A DNA stretch of 64,000 bases, taken from Fusarium oxysporum f. sp. lycopersici 4287 (Eukaryota > Ascomycota > Sordariomycetes > Hypocreales > Nectriaceae). The stretch covers positions 2,493,548 through 2,557,547 of the forward strand of contig NC_030995.1 of assembly GCF_000149955.1 (NCBI RefSeq), written 5' to 3'. The notes under the pieces were generated by a model. It searched no databases, was not told the DNA's origin, and worked only from the letters and a program-made list of their open reading frames with translations. Numbering within the stretch: position 1 is the stretch's first letter; each line of letters starts with the position of its first letter. The position numbers and the translations under genes were made by a program. This document shows positions 1-10,207 of the stretch, piece after piece.

Positions 1-1001
1 CCGACTTGCTTTTGTCATGACTTTCCTTGTCCCTACTCTTTTCGCCATCGGCCTTCCTTTCCTTCCCGAGTCGCCTGTTTGGTACGTCAAGAAGGGCCGC
101 GACGACGATGCTCGAAAGGCCATCTTCAAGCTTTATGGTACATCTATTGATGTTGAGGAGAGACTTGAGTTCATCAAGTCTGAACTCGAGGTTACTGCTG
201 GTGAGGCCAACATGGCAAAACAGACTAGCTGGAAGGCCATCTTCTCTAAGGAGCACCGAAGCAGAACTCTCATTGCTGTCATGGGACTTCAGTCTCAGAA
301 CTTCTCCGGTGGATACTTTGCCAGTAAGTAACCAGCTACTGTTCCTATTGACTCAGGTACTAACTGTTGCAGACACTTACCAGACCTACTACTTTGAGCT
401 CATCGGCCAATCCGACCCCTTCGGCCTCACAGCCATCTCTTCGACACTCCAGTTCCTCTCCAACTGCGTCGCCGTATGCGTCTCCGATGTCCTCCCCCGT
501 CGAAAGTCCCTCATCGGAGGCGGTACACTTCTCTGCTGCTGGTCCATCATCATCGCCGGAACCTCCCTCGCAGGCACTGCCAACACAGCCGCCAACACCG
601 CTCTCCTTGCTTTCATGATTACCTGGTCGATGCTTTATACTGGCACAGTTGGTTGCTTTGGATGGGCTGTCGCTCAAGAAACCGCTGCTCAGGCTACACG
701 TCCCAAGACTATTGCTTTCAGTCTTGTTTGCCAGCAGCTCACTGCTCTTATGCTGTCTTCAGTATTTCCCTACTTCATCAACCCCGATCAATTGAACTGG
801 GGCGGAAAGGTCATGTTCTTGTTTGTTGGCGCTGAGGTCTTTATCCTGGCTACACTGTTCTGGTTTCAGCCTGAGACGAAGAACAGGACTTATCATGACA
901 TTGATTGCCTGTATGCCGAGGGTGTTCCTCCCAGAAAGTTCTCCGAGTTTGTTGTCAACGACGGTGCTGTTGTTCGAAAGCCCACTGTGGAGAAGGAGTG
1001 A
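1..1001 (+). CDS. MFS sugar/H+ symporter, 3' part (5' end outside window)
   Basis: Plasma-membrane major facilitator transporter of the sugar porter family, probably for an alpha-glucoside or related sugar. Only the C-terminal half is in the window. Exons run to 323 and from 373 to 1001; the 49 bp intron has GTAAGT and TTGCAG ends and the frame is kept across it. The central signature PESPVWYVKKGR and the end-of-TM12 signature PETKNRTY are both visible, with hydrophobic helices between them, and the protein ends with a charged cytoplasmic tail. It is followed in the same direction by a regulator of the MalR/AmyR type, so the two may form a sugar-use module. The exact substrate cannot be read from the sequence. 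Confidence 0.9.
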
Positions 1002-1376
1002 TCGAGCTAGTAGGGTGTTGAGAATGTGATGGGGGTGACGTCTCGAAGTGTCGTAGATGGGCGTCGTTGGGATTGGAGTTTACATTTTGGTTATCGTATT
1101 TTGGGCAAAGAGAACAAAAAGTTTCTTGTTAAAAGAATGATAGCATATTGGAATCTTGTTCACTCCATCAACTCTCGCTAATGTCTCTTGCTGCCACGTC
1201 GTAGTATTATCCCCGTCGTCTCTTCTTTATGAGCCCATCTAGAGCAGTTAGTGCGCTAAATTCAGTGGACCCAGTGGCGTCCAACCATGACGATATGCTC
1301 TGTTCTCCGCATTTATATAAAAGCCAATCCCCGCAAACTTCAAACCTTGTCGCAACTGCTTCCAATTAATTGAGCC
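1002..1376. other. Intergenic, terminator of transporter and promoter of regulator
   Basis: No coding potential seen. It holds the 3' untranslated region of the transporter and the promoter of the downstream regulator. Confidence 0.5.
1314..1322 (+). promoter_or_regulatory. TATA box of the Zn2Cys6 regulator
   Basis: TATATAAAA lies about 55 bp before the ATG at 1377, a usual distance for a fungal core promoter with a short leader. Confidence 0.5.
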
Positions 1377-2885
1377 ATGTCAAGTCCAGCGCCGCCAAAA
1401 CCCACCAAGATCCGACAAGCTTGTGATGTCTGCCATAAAAGAAAGATACGCTGCGATGGCTGTCGACCATGTCATAATTGCCAAAGCTTGGATATAAGCT
1501 GTACCTATCTGGCGGTCCCTAAAAAGACGGGACCTAAAGGGCCGCGATATGCGCGACGGCCTAGACAACGACCTGCGCCGACAACTTTTTCATCTACCAG
1601 CCCAGAGATTCACCCACCCAGCACCAGTTCCAACAACAAGGCATCACCACCATGTCCAAAATTGTTTCTAGATTCGCCTCAAATGACTGATGCTGTTATT
1701 CGATGGTGTCTCGATGCGTACTTTAAGCATAAATACCCGCTTACTCCAATTCTTCATCGCCCTTATCTCGAACAAACACCAAGATCAACTGAGCAATACG
1801 GCTTAATAACCGCATGTTGCGCTGTCATTGCACTCTCGCCAGAAATACTACCGCCTTGCCCTGTCGAGGACAATTTCACGATTCCATCAGCAGACTTCTT
1901 GATAGCAGAAACTCTTCGAGCAAGAGAGTATTGCAATCTGATCGAACACCCGTCATTAATGCATATACAGACGTCTTTCTTCCTTCACGCTGCATTTTTC
2001 TCAATGGATAAGGATAACTCGGCTTGGTATTACCTGCAGGAAGCTATAACGATGCTCCAGACGATGCGCTTGCACGAGGAGACCACATACAATGATGATG
2101 ATGCAAGCGACCCAGTCTTTTTGAAGTACGCTCAGCGGATGTTTTGGGTTCTCTTCATCACTGAGAGGGCATACGCTCTACAAAGGAATCGCCCGATCAG
2201 ATTGCAAGACACGTTGAAGCTTCCAGACGTTGATCCGATGTCCTCTGACGCAGAGATCTTGCGGGGCTTCCTCGACCTTATCTCCCTGTTCCGTCCGTTT
2301 GGTCAAGATTTCATCTCACAGTGGAACTCCCCAACATCATCCACATCGACAGATTTCGCAAACCTGTTCCGATTGCAGTATCTTCTTAAACATTCGCTTC
2401 CGAACCTTTCGAATCACTCCCAAGTCCAACAAGCAGATCTTCTCATATCGCGTCAATGGCTGAAGATTGTTGTCTGGAAACTCTGCGCTTCAAAAAGGGT
2501 TCTCTCAACGGCGAATAGCGAAGATGTTATGTCGTTGCACTACCCAGCCAGCATAGCACGCGACATCGTATTGGTGTCGCAGTTAGTGCCGACGCAGGCC
2601 TTTGAAGCTAATGGCATCGGAATCGTTGAGAAGGTGTTTGATGTTGGCTGCTCGTTGGCGGACCTGCTGTCGTTGGTACCGCTGGAATATCGAGGTTCAA
2701 CTATGAATGTTGGGGTTATTGATACACTTATGGAGACAGTGAAAATTGTCGGGACGAGGTTTGGGGGAAGTTATCGGCATTTGGACATATTGGTTGGCAA
2801 AGCGAGCGGGTGTCTTCTTATGAATGTGGATCGAAGTCTTCCCCCACCAGACCATGACAATTCGGATAATATCGAGGAGATCTAA
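1377..2885 (+). CDS. Zn2Cys6 transcription factor, MalR/AmyR-like
   Basis: Nuclear regulator of 502 residues without introns. The binuclear zinc cluster has cysteines 16, 19, 26, 32, 35 and 42 with canonical spacing (an extra Cys sits at 29). It is followed by CTYL and a KKTGPKGPR stretch, a feature shared by regulators of starch and maltose use (AmyR, MalR, yeast MAL activators). The rest resembles the fungal-specific middle homology region. The ATG at 1377 is chosen because it lies just after a TATA box and gives a short N-terminus before the zinc cluster. It sits directly behind a sugar symporter in the same orientation, which fits pathway-specific control of sugar uptake; that regulatory link is inferred. 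Confidence 0.88.
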   Translation: MSSPAPPKPTKIRQACDVCHKRKIRCDGCRPCHNCQSLDISCTYLAVPKKTGPKGPRYARRPRQRPAPTTFSSTSPEIHPPSTSSNNKASPPCPKLFLDSPQMTDAVIRWCLDAYFKHKYPLTPILHRPYLEQTPRSTEQYGLITACCAVIALSPEILPPCPVEDNFTIPSADFLIAETLRAREYCNLIEHPSLMHIQTSFFLHAAFFSMDKDNSAWYYLQEAITMLQTMRLHEETTYNDDDASDPVFLKYAQRMFWVLFITERAYALQRNRPIRLQDTLKLPDVDPMSSDAEILRGFLDLISLFRPFGQDFISQWNSPTSSTSTDFANLFRLQYLLKHSLPNLSNHSQVQQADLLISRQWLKIVVWKLCASKRVLSTANSEDVMSLHYPASIARDIVLVSQLVPTQAFEANGIGIVEKVFDVGCSLADLLSLVPLEYRGSTMNVGVIDTLMETVKIVGTRFGGSYRHLDILVGKASGCLLMNVDRSLPPPDHDNSDNIEEI

Positions 2886-2951
2886 CGTAGTTGATAGTTT
2901 TCATATACAAGTAAGTACTTAGAAGGAAAGTTAACCTCTTTGATGTTTTCA

Positions 2952-5900
2952 TTATCTTAGAGAGCGGCCCAATGCCTTATCATGCTCCATTAACACCTGT
3001 TCAATCTCTCGATGTCCCTTTTCAGAGGCCCACTCCAGAGCTGTTTTCCCACGTTCATCCACAAGGCTTGTGTCAGCGCCATGAGCAAGGAGAAGCCGCA
3101 GTGTCGATAGATGCCCCTCGCGAGCTGCATAGAGTAATGCCGATGCATCGTCTATTATACATTTAGATTCTTGCTCTGCAGGACTTCCTCCAAACGCGGA
3201 AGAAAGTAGACGCCTTATCGCTCCACGCTTGCGAATGAACTCGACCCTGGCATTGCAGTCAACACCCCGGCCTATTAGTTTTTCGACTGCCCAGTCGAGT
3301 CCTTGCCTAGCTGCACAAAGGAGCGGTGGTACTCGTAAATCACTATAGAAGCCTCCGCCGATGTTTGGGTCGGCACCATGGTCCAACAAGGCCACGACTA
3401 CCGCTCGTCTCTCCGCTATTCTTATGGGTTCATGGACGTTCAAGGACTTTTCTTCCAGAGGCCAACGTTCAGTTGTCGGGGTTGGGCCTCGGTATCCTAA
3501 TATTGCCTCGATCAGTGCTGTATTGCCAGATGGATCTTCCCAATTGACATCAACACCTTTCGCCAAGCACACTTGAACCACCTCATGATCAGCCCATTTT
3601 GCAGCCAGGTTCAAAAGTTTACTCCCATCTTCGCCGGCCCAGCATACATCAGTAAGGCGCTGGAGTAGCGTCTGCACAATCTCCGTACTCCACGCCGACA
3701 CCAGTGTCGAGGCCGTCTGGGATAGCCACACCCGGAAGTCTACAAGATCGAAATGTGCACCGTGGTCAAGGAGAAAATGCACCAAATCCTTATGACCAAA
3801 CCTTGCGGCCAGAATCAAGGGTGTTTCGTTCTCGTCATTTCTGATGTTGATATCTGCGCCGTGGTCGAGGAACAGCTGTACCACGGCTGTGAAGCCCTTG
3901 CTGGCTGCAGAAATGAGGATACTCCTGTTGGACGAACTGTCTGGTATCTGGAGACCGTGTTCAAGAAGGCTCTGCACGAACTTGTCGCTACCGAGCCACA
4001 GTACTTCCCAGACGACGAGGAAATCGCCCTTCAAATCAACATGATGGTCATAGAGAAATCGGGCTACCTCTTCGTGATCACCGTTGACTGCATATGTCCG
4101 AGGAGTCTCAGACTCGTACTGGGCATTATCCCATTTCTTCAACCGTATGGTCCCAATGTAAGGCATAAAGACCCTTTCTTCCCTGAAGGCGCGAAGCCAC
4201 GGGACCATGCCAAGATAAGTCGCCATATGAATTAGCCACGATGGTTCAATTCTGTAAGCTGCCCAGTTTTTCCGTACAGCAGAGAATCTTTTGAAGAACG
4301 GCCTGCTAGGGTTGAATAAATAACTTGCATCCTTTGGTGACAGTCTAGCATGGCTCAACCAGTACAGTTCCGCATAGTTGAACAGCTCGCACGCATTTAA
4401 AGACTTTCTTGGCTGCATACTACCTCCTGAGATGTTTGGTTGCTTACGGTCTCTTGTCATGCTTTCGAAGGTTTCATAGTCAATGCGTTTGTGTCGGAAA
4501 AAACTATGTTCAATGATTTGCAAGCACCTATGGGCAACCTCGCCGTGGCACCTTTTCGCTTCTATACGAAAGCCCTCGGTGATTGGATCCTGGTCCGGCT
4601 CACTTCTCAGGAGGTACTCCTTGGCCGACTGATGGACAAATAACACTTGGTTATCGCTAAGCCTCAGAAGTGGTTGACAGATGACTATTCTATCTTCCAT
4701 ACACTCGATATCACTTTCGATAGCGTAAGCCAACTCCTCAAGGGTCAGAGGTCGCATCGTAATTGCAATCCATTTGAAGATATTCGCACTGACATGACGG
4801 TATTTCGGGTCGATCTGGTGCAGCATTCTCCCGAATATCGGATACAGGCCTACTGGTACTTCCTGAACGGTTTCGGAAATTTGAAGGCAGGTCCTCTTTT
4901 TAGAAAGCTCGTGGACGACAAAAGCAACCCATAAGAAGGTGCCTTCTGCTCTTTCGAGTAGTGTTTGTTCGATTTGAGGGCGGATAGCCTCGAAACCTTG
5001 TATTCTTTGCAGAGGTTCTAGGCTCCACCTGATGAATGTCGCTATATCATCATTGATATGTCCGTGATGGTCTGGATCGAGCTTGAGACCACAGAATGCG
5101 TCGCTTGCATCTGCCTCTATAAATGCTGTCTCTGGAGTGTAATCGGGAGTAGGTTCGGGGCCTCGGGAGTGAATGTGTATGCCGAGTATATCAATATCTC
5201 GTCCTATAAGTGCCACCTTGAGAGGTCCGTTGTGCCCAGTGGGTGAGGTACAGTAGTCGCGAAACTTGCCGATCAACACATTCGAAAACTCACACTCGTC
5301 AATGCCGTCGATAAGACAATAGACTGTAGAGAGATTAGACTGCGATAGAAGGATTTCCAGGATCTTCCACAAGCATTCCAGGCTACATAAGGCATTCTTT
5401 GCTTTCTCTGGGGTGTCCAAGTAAGTGGAGACCTCCTGGATCTTGGACATATCAGTGCTGAAGCCAAGCAGCTGATATACCAGACTTCGCACAAGGTTCG
5501 TGGGCTTGTTGTAACATTCGTGCTGAAATCGACAGAAATAAAACAAAAAATGATCGTCTGTGCCCTGACACTCTTTCTCAACTTGTTCTGAGAGAAAGAG
5601 TGACATGACCGTTTTGCCTGTACCAGGACCTCCAGAGATCCAAAAGAGGGAAGACTTCTTTTCGAGCCATGTTTGATACACTGAGTTCTCTAGGATCCAT
5701 TGGCAGGTTCCAGGGGCTCTTGTCCCTTTCGCGTCGGCGATGTTGGCCCTGTCGGCATCAGGATGGCTCACGAACAGAACATCTCGACAGTTCTTGACTG
5801 CATCTTCAAAGCTAGCTGAATTATGTAAGTGGGTATGAAGAGAAGGGGGACGGCGTTTGTCTCACGAGTAGTCTGCCCAGAATGTGAGAAGCTGACTTGG

Positions 5901-6010
5901 CTGACAGCGCCTGCAAAGAGAAACGATCCATTGTTTGCCGAGATATCATGAATATTTTGCGGGCTTCTTTGCTGACCAGTGCAGTCTGAGTCTGGGCTTT
6001 CGGCCGCCAT
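2952..6010 (-). CDS. NACHT-ankyrin NLR (STAND) protein
   Basis: Predicted 1002-residue signal-transducing NTPase. Exons are 6010-5866 and 5815-2952; the 50 bp intron (GTGAGA..TTCAG) restores the frame and yields the VSHPDADRAN and KGTRAPGTC motifs typical just before fungal NACHT domains. The Walker A is GGPGTGKT (about 110-117) and the Walker B is LIDGIDEC (about 216-223). A winged-helix-like region follows, and ankyrin repeats fill roughly 640-985 (for example TPLILAARFGHKDLVHFLL and KTALEWASEKGH). The first 48 residues form no globular domain but contain the short motif SFLFAGAVSQVSFS (29-42). The neighbouring divergent gene at 6415 ends in a similar motif, so this is probably the receptor half of an NLR/effector pair. 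The gene belongs to the fungal NLR class implicated in non-self recognition. The ligand is unknown. Confidence 0.9.
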
Positions 6011-6414
6011 GGTGACTTAGATCTCAAACCAATTGTAGGCTCGGTAGAATAGATTTGGGAGTAGCTTTGCAGAGAAAGCTCTTCGCATTGCGGCTCGCCC
6101 GGCACTTGAACCTGTGACCCCAGTAGTCTGGAGTTGCACAGACTCGCTTAGAGAACCAATTATTGACGTCGATTCATGTTTCGCGAGCTAAGTATACATT
6201 TTCGTATCTGGTGACCGTGGCTGTGGCGGATGGTGTGCCCCAAAGCCCGCGTTAGTGTAACAACTGGTGCCTTCTCATGTGGCATGAACCTCCCAGAACT
6301 GGAGTTTTTCTCGCTTACCCTTACTCGGAATTGGTTCTGAAACTGTGGTACATAAGGGAGATGGAAACCCTATAAAATAGGTTACAACATCCATCTTACG
6401 GTTTTCTCCTCACT
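6011..6414. promoter_or_regulatory. Divergent promoter between NLR and putative effector
   Basis: This 404 bp region separates two start codons pointing away from each other, so it must serve both genes. TATAAAAT at 6371-6378 lies 37 bp before the plus-strand ATG; no clear TATA is seen on the NLR side. A shared promoter would allow joint expression; this is inference. Confidence 0.55.
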
Positions 6415-7337
6415 ATGCCTGACCCTGTCAGTATTACCGCGTCAATCTTTGGCATAGTCCAGGGCGTAGCATTCCTGTCGAGTACCATAGACAATATCCG
6501 AAGCGCCCCGGAGTCCATCAAGAACATTCAGCGCCAGCTCCAACATCTCAAACCCATCCTTAGCCAGCTCGAGTGCGCCGTGGACCAAAAGCAGATTGAC
6601 ATCGACCAGGTAGGCGCTGAACTTAAGGCCGCTCTTCATAATTGCGACCAGGCATGCACTGAGTTCAGCACCTCACTTGGCCACTGGACAAGACACTCCA
6701 GCGAAGACGAAACGTCCGTTCTGGATTATACCAAGATTGGGCTTTTGCGCCAAAGTCGAATACGATTGATGAAAGATCAACTGGATCAGTGCATCAAGAT
6801 ACTCAACGTCACTTTGGTGACCAACACCGCGTTAGTCCTACCTTGCTACGAACGAAGACTGAGCTGACGATTAGTTACTACAGTCTCCAAATGAGTCGTC
6901 AAGAAGGCATGATCAAAGACCTTGCTGGCAACAAACTATCATCACTCGAAGCTTCTCTCAAGAAAAGCATTAATGAAGTTCCAAAGGACAAAAGAGCAAT
7001 CGTTAAGTACGAGGCAGAGGCATCAGGGTCCAGTGAGATTGATGACAAGGAATCTATTGCGCAAGAAATAGAGCGATATAAGGATATGGTCCGAGTATCC
7101 GAGAAGGTTTGCAGAATGGCGCTCGAAGCTGTCACGACTGAACGAGCAGCGCAAAGGATTTCGGACGTTTGTGCTACCGAGGAGAGTACCACCCTAGCGG
7201 GAAAGTTCAATGTGGATGGGTCAGACATGACCGGGCAGGATATCTCGAAAGTCCATGCTGGCCAGAAAAGCTTCGCAGTAGCGGGATTGGCAAACAACTT
7301 TGATTTTACGTGCTTTGTTCCCAGGAGGAACGATTAG
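6415..7337 (+). CDS. Helo-like/STAND N-terminal domain protein, putative NLR-triggered effector
   Basis: Predicted 289 residues from exons 6415-6830 and 6884-7337 (53 bp intron GTTAGT..CTACAG with branch GCTGAC; frame kept). The start, MPDPVSITASIFGIVQGVAFL, and the helical region to about residue 140 resemble the fungal N-terminal domain of STAND proteins (Helo_like_N type), a domain related to the membrane-acting HeLo family. No NTPase or repeat domain follows. Instead there is a charged, probably coiled-coil middle and a glycine-, serine- and asparagine-containing tail. The tail carries SFAVAGLANNFDFT (268-281), eight residues from the end. The tail resembles the NLR motif at residues 29-42. 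Stand-alone Helo-like protein, C-terminal short motif and divergent NLR match the HET-S/NWD2 layout. Membrane or cell-death activity is not shown by the sequence. Confidence 0.75.
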
Positions 7338-7730
7338 GTGGTGTCAATGACTGGGTTTTCGCTTGGTACTTTAGTGTCTCTTTAGTCTAAAATGAATGCA
7401 GAGACTGCAACTCTATATTAGATATCGTCCTTATTGAACACGAATCACAAAGGAACACTAATCGCGATCTAGAGCGCATCGAAACTAGCAACATCATTAT
7501 TTAGACCTGAATACTGAGCATTCATCCTTTCTGAGGTCCCAGACTGTCGAGTCTATGCTACTGATATACCTAGTCCTCCAGCTCTGGATTAATGATTATG
7601 CCGGTACATGTTTCCAATGCCATATGTTGTAAATGTTCTAATCACCAGCCAGTAAAAGTCCTTCTTGCCTTCGAAGATACATACTAGCCGTCCCTACTTG
7701 GCGAATCTGCGTGCTTTCTCGCCGGATCTC
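7338..7730. other. Intergenic, convergent 3' ends
   Basis: Gap between two converging genes. Only short AT-rich stretches are seen; no gene or RNA is supported. Confidence 0.4.
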
Positions 7731-8126
7731 TCAAGAATGATCAACCTCAAAGAACATACAGCAAAGCCCTAGTCGAATAGAAAGGCCCTCTGTGCCGTCT
7801 AGGTCATCTTCACTGTCGTCTTCAGTCTTTGGCGATTTCTTTTTCTCCTTTGAGGGACGAGGTTCTTGACAATAGTTGCATTTGCGGGTTTTGGCTGTCT
7901 TGTTCTGGTCGTTGCGAGGTTGGGATTTGCAGTCTTGATCATTACTCGCGGAGCCTGTGCGTTCAGAAGATTGCGACTTCAGATCTTTCGTGTTGCCACG
8001 TTTCTCTTCCTCTGGTCTCTCATACTGATTGATTGACCAATCTCGATGTTTGCCGTCGAAACCGTGTTGCTGGACGCCCTCGCCACTGAAGGGGTTGGGC
8101 GGGTTGTCTTGATGACCGAATGACAT
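7731..8126 (-). CDS. Small hydrophilic hypothetical protein
   Basis: A possible 131-residue protein starting at MSFGHQDNPPNP. The frame stays open further upstream, but the leading residues there look untranslated, and this ATG sits after an AAATAAAA stretch. It is rich in Gln, Asn, Lys, Glu and Ser, with a CNYC pair near residue 87 and a basic/acidic tail that ends in a hydrophobic CCMFF. I do not recognise the family. It may be a real small protein or a chance frame; no neighbour gives context. Confidence 0.35.
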   Translation of the reverse strand: MSFGHQDNPPNPFSGEGVQQHGFDGKHRDWSINQYERPEEEKRGNTKDLKSQSSERTGSASNDQDCKSQPRNDQNKTAKTRKCNYCQEPRPSKEKKKSPKTEDDSEDDLDGTEGLSIRLGLCCMFFEVDHS

Positions 8127-9072
8127 TTTGCGGATTTTTGCCGACTGTGGACTTCTATTGTTTGTGAAGGTTGGCTTAAATAAAAGGAGCAGGAAGTAAC
8201 CGGTGGATGATGGGCGACATTTATACATGTTTATTGGGTCTCGTGGCAAGACTTAAAGTTTTGGAAGCATTTGGCAAGTGTCCTTTTATTGGAGAGTTAT
8301 ATACAATCCATTCTGCCGTTTTGCAATACTATAGGCCAATTTAAGCTGGTCAGTTACGAGTCAAGCGTCTGTATGGTTTAGCTCGTGAGTTTGGAAGGCC
8401 ACGATACACCCAAGTTGTGAGGCAGACATGTTATTTACAGTTGGGACCTGTGGCTGAGAGCTTGTGTTCGTCCTACAGAACTTAGCTATAGGACGAGAAG
8501 CAACACTAGGATTAAACTATGAGAAGATAAAACTTAAAAGTCTAAAGTTAGTATTATCTTCACCATTTCATTGTATTAAAGTTCAGACCAAGATAATGGA
8601 CGAATGATGCTCGGGTTGATTTAAAGTTGAGATCAAATTCGAACCTATAAAGTGGCCTTACGTGTCCAACTTGAGCTTCATTAGAAGTGCTTATCCAGCT
8701 CTACAATTGATGTTTCTCTGGGGGATATTGACCGGCTGGTGAGGCTTTCTATTATGACACTTGGAGGGCAAGGGCACATTGTCGGTCCACATTTCCCAAA
8801 GGAGCGACGGAGTCAGCATGAGGAATAGACACAGTCATCGTACGAAACCGAGCCATACCCATAAGAGGAATCAGCCGAATTGATATTGCACTCCGTCCCT
8901 CCTTGGGGATATGTTAGAATGGTTATCGTAGAGACTTAATTATATAAACCCCAAGCACCCTTCCATAATATTTGAAGACCAAGGCAATCTTGATCACTCT
9001 CAGTAGGCGCCGAGCAGCTCTATCGCATCCATTTCACACATAAACATATAATTCGGATTTTTTATCTTCAAG
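8127..9072. other. Intergenic region upstream of Hsp31-like gene
   Basis: No convincing gene. Positions 8431-8463 match 13119-13151 with 6 differences in 33 bp, mostly transitions, suggesting old copies of a dispersed element. TATATAAA at 8941-8948 lies about 130 bp before the ATG at 9073 and may be its core promoter. Confidence 0.4.
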
Positions 9073-9863
9073 ATGACAACTTCTAAGCCCAAGATTCTGG
9101 TGGTCCTCACCTCTGCTGGTAAAGTCCCAAAGACTGGAAAACAGATCGGATGGTATCTGGTGAGTGCAATACATCCTCGATCATTACCTACAAATCCACA
9201 GATTGTCGTTTACAAGCCTCAAGTGATCAGTGCTAACATAGTCAGCCCGAGCTTGCTCACCCATTTCACGTCCTCAACCCTCGCGCCGAACTGGTCTATG
9301 CGACTCCCAAGGGCGGCGAATCTCCACTTGATCCTGTATCGGTGGAGCTCTTCAAAGATGATCCCGTGTGCAAGGACTTCCTCGAGAACCACGAGTCAGT
9401 TTGGAAGAATACGCTCAAACTCAGCGACGTTGCTGGTCGAGCCTCAGAGTTCGACGCGATCTTTTACCCGGGTGGACACGGCCCAATGGTTGACCTTGTC
9501 CACGATGAGCACTCAAAGAACCTCCTCCGCGATTTTCACTCTCAGGAAAAAGTCATCTCAGCTGTCTGTCACGGACCGGCCGCTTTTATCAACGCGACCA
9601 CGGCTTCGGGGGAGTTGATCTTGAAGGGCAAGCAGGTAACGGGTTTCGATGACGTGGGCGAAGAAATGTTCAAGTTTACGGAGGATATGGACTTTAGTCT
9701 TGAGAGGAGGTTGGGTGAGGCTAGTGGTGGAAAGTACGTCAAGGCTGAGGAGGGACCTCTTGCGGAGAAGGTTGTTGTTGATGGGAAGATGATTACGGGT
9801 CAGAATCCAGCGTCGTCGAAGGGCGTTGCCGAGGAGATCGCCAAGGCGCTTGGAGTGTATTAA
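9073..9863 (+). CDS. DJ-1/PfpI family protein, Hsp31-like (glyoxalase III/chaperone)
   Basis: Predicted 234 residues from exons 9073-9159 and 9246-9863 (86 bp intron GTGAGT..GTCAG). Joining them recreates GWYLPELAHP, the Hsp31 segment that carries the active-site glutamate (Glu31). The nucleophile elbow AVCHGPAA provides Cys137 and His138, giving the Glu-Cys-His set used by Hsp31-type glutathione-independent glyoxalases that turn methylglyoxal into lactate. YPGGHGPM (about 103-110) is also typical. Length matches the family. A soluble cytosolic stress role is expected. Neighbours are an unrelated small gene and a Zn2Cys6 regulator that follows in the same direction. Confidence 0.92.
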
Positions 9864-10207
9864 AGTGCCAGGATTTACATCATTTTACATTGCACTGATG
9901 TGTATATAGATGTTTTCTCATAAAATGCAAGATGTGTCAGCTTTCTATTTGATGTTAACTTGCCGCAGCAATTGAGGAATCCTGGTGATGGATAAGCCCA
10001 GACTCGAATTCAAGCTTATCTCCTACCGTACCAATCATGGTCGTTATCGCAAGCGATATGGATCCACATCTACTACCAGGATCGGCTTTAGCCAGCTTCT
10101 TCTAACTCCGATTTAAGGGTTCGGGCGGATATTAGTGCTGACCAAGATCACGAACCCCTCTACATCAGTCTCAATTGCTTCGTATCCAGCTGGGTCGAAA
10201 CAGAAAT
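9864..10207. other. Intergenic
   Basis: Holds the 3' end of the Hsp31-like gene and the promoter of the next regulator; nothing else is seen. Confidence 0.4.
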
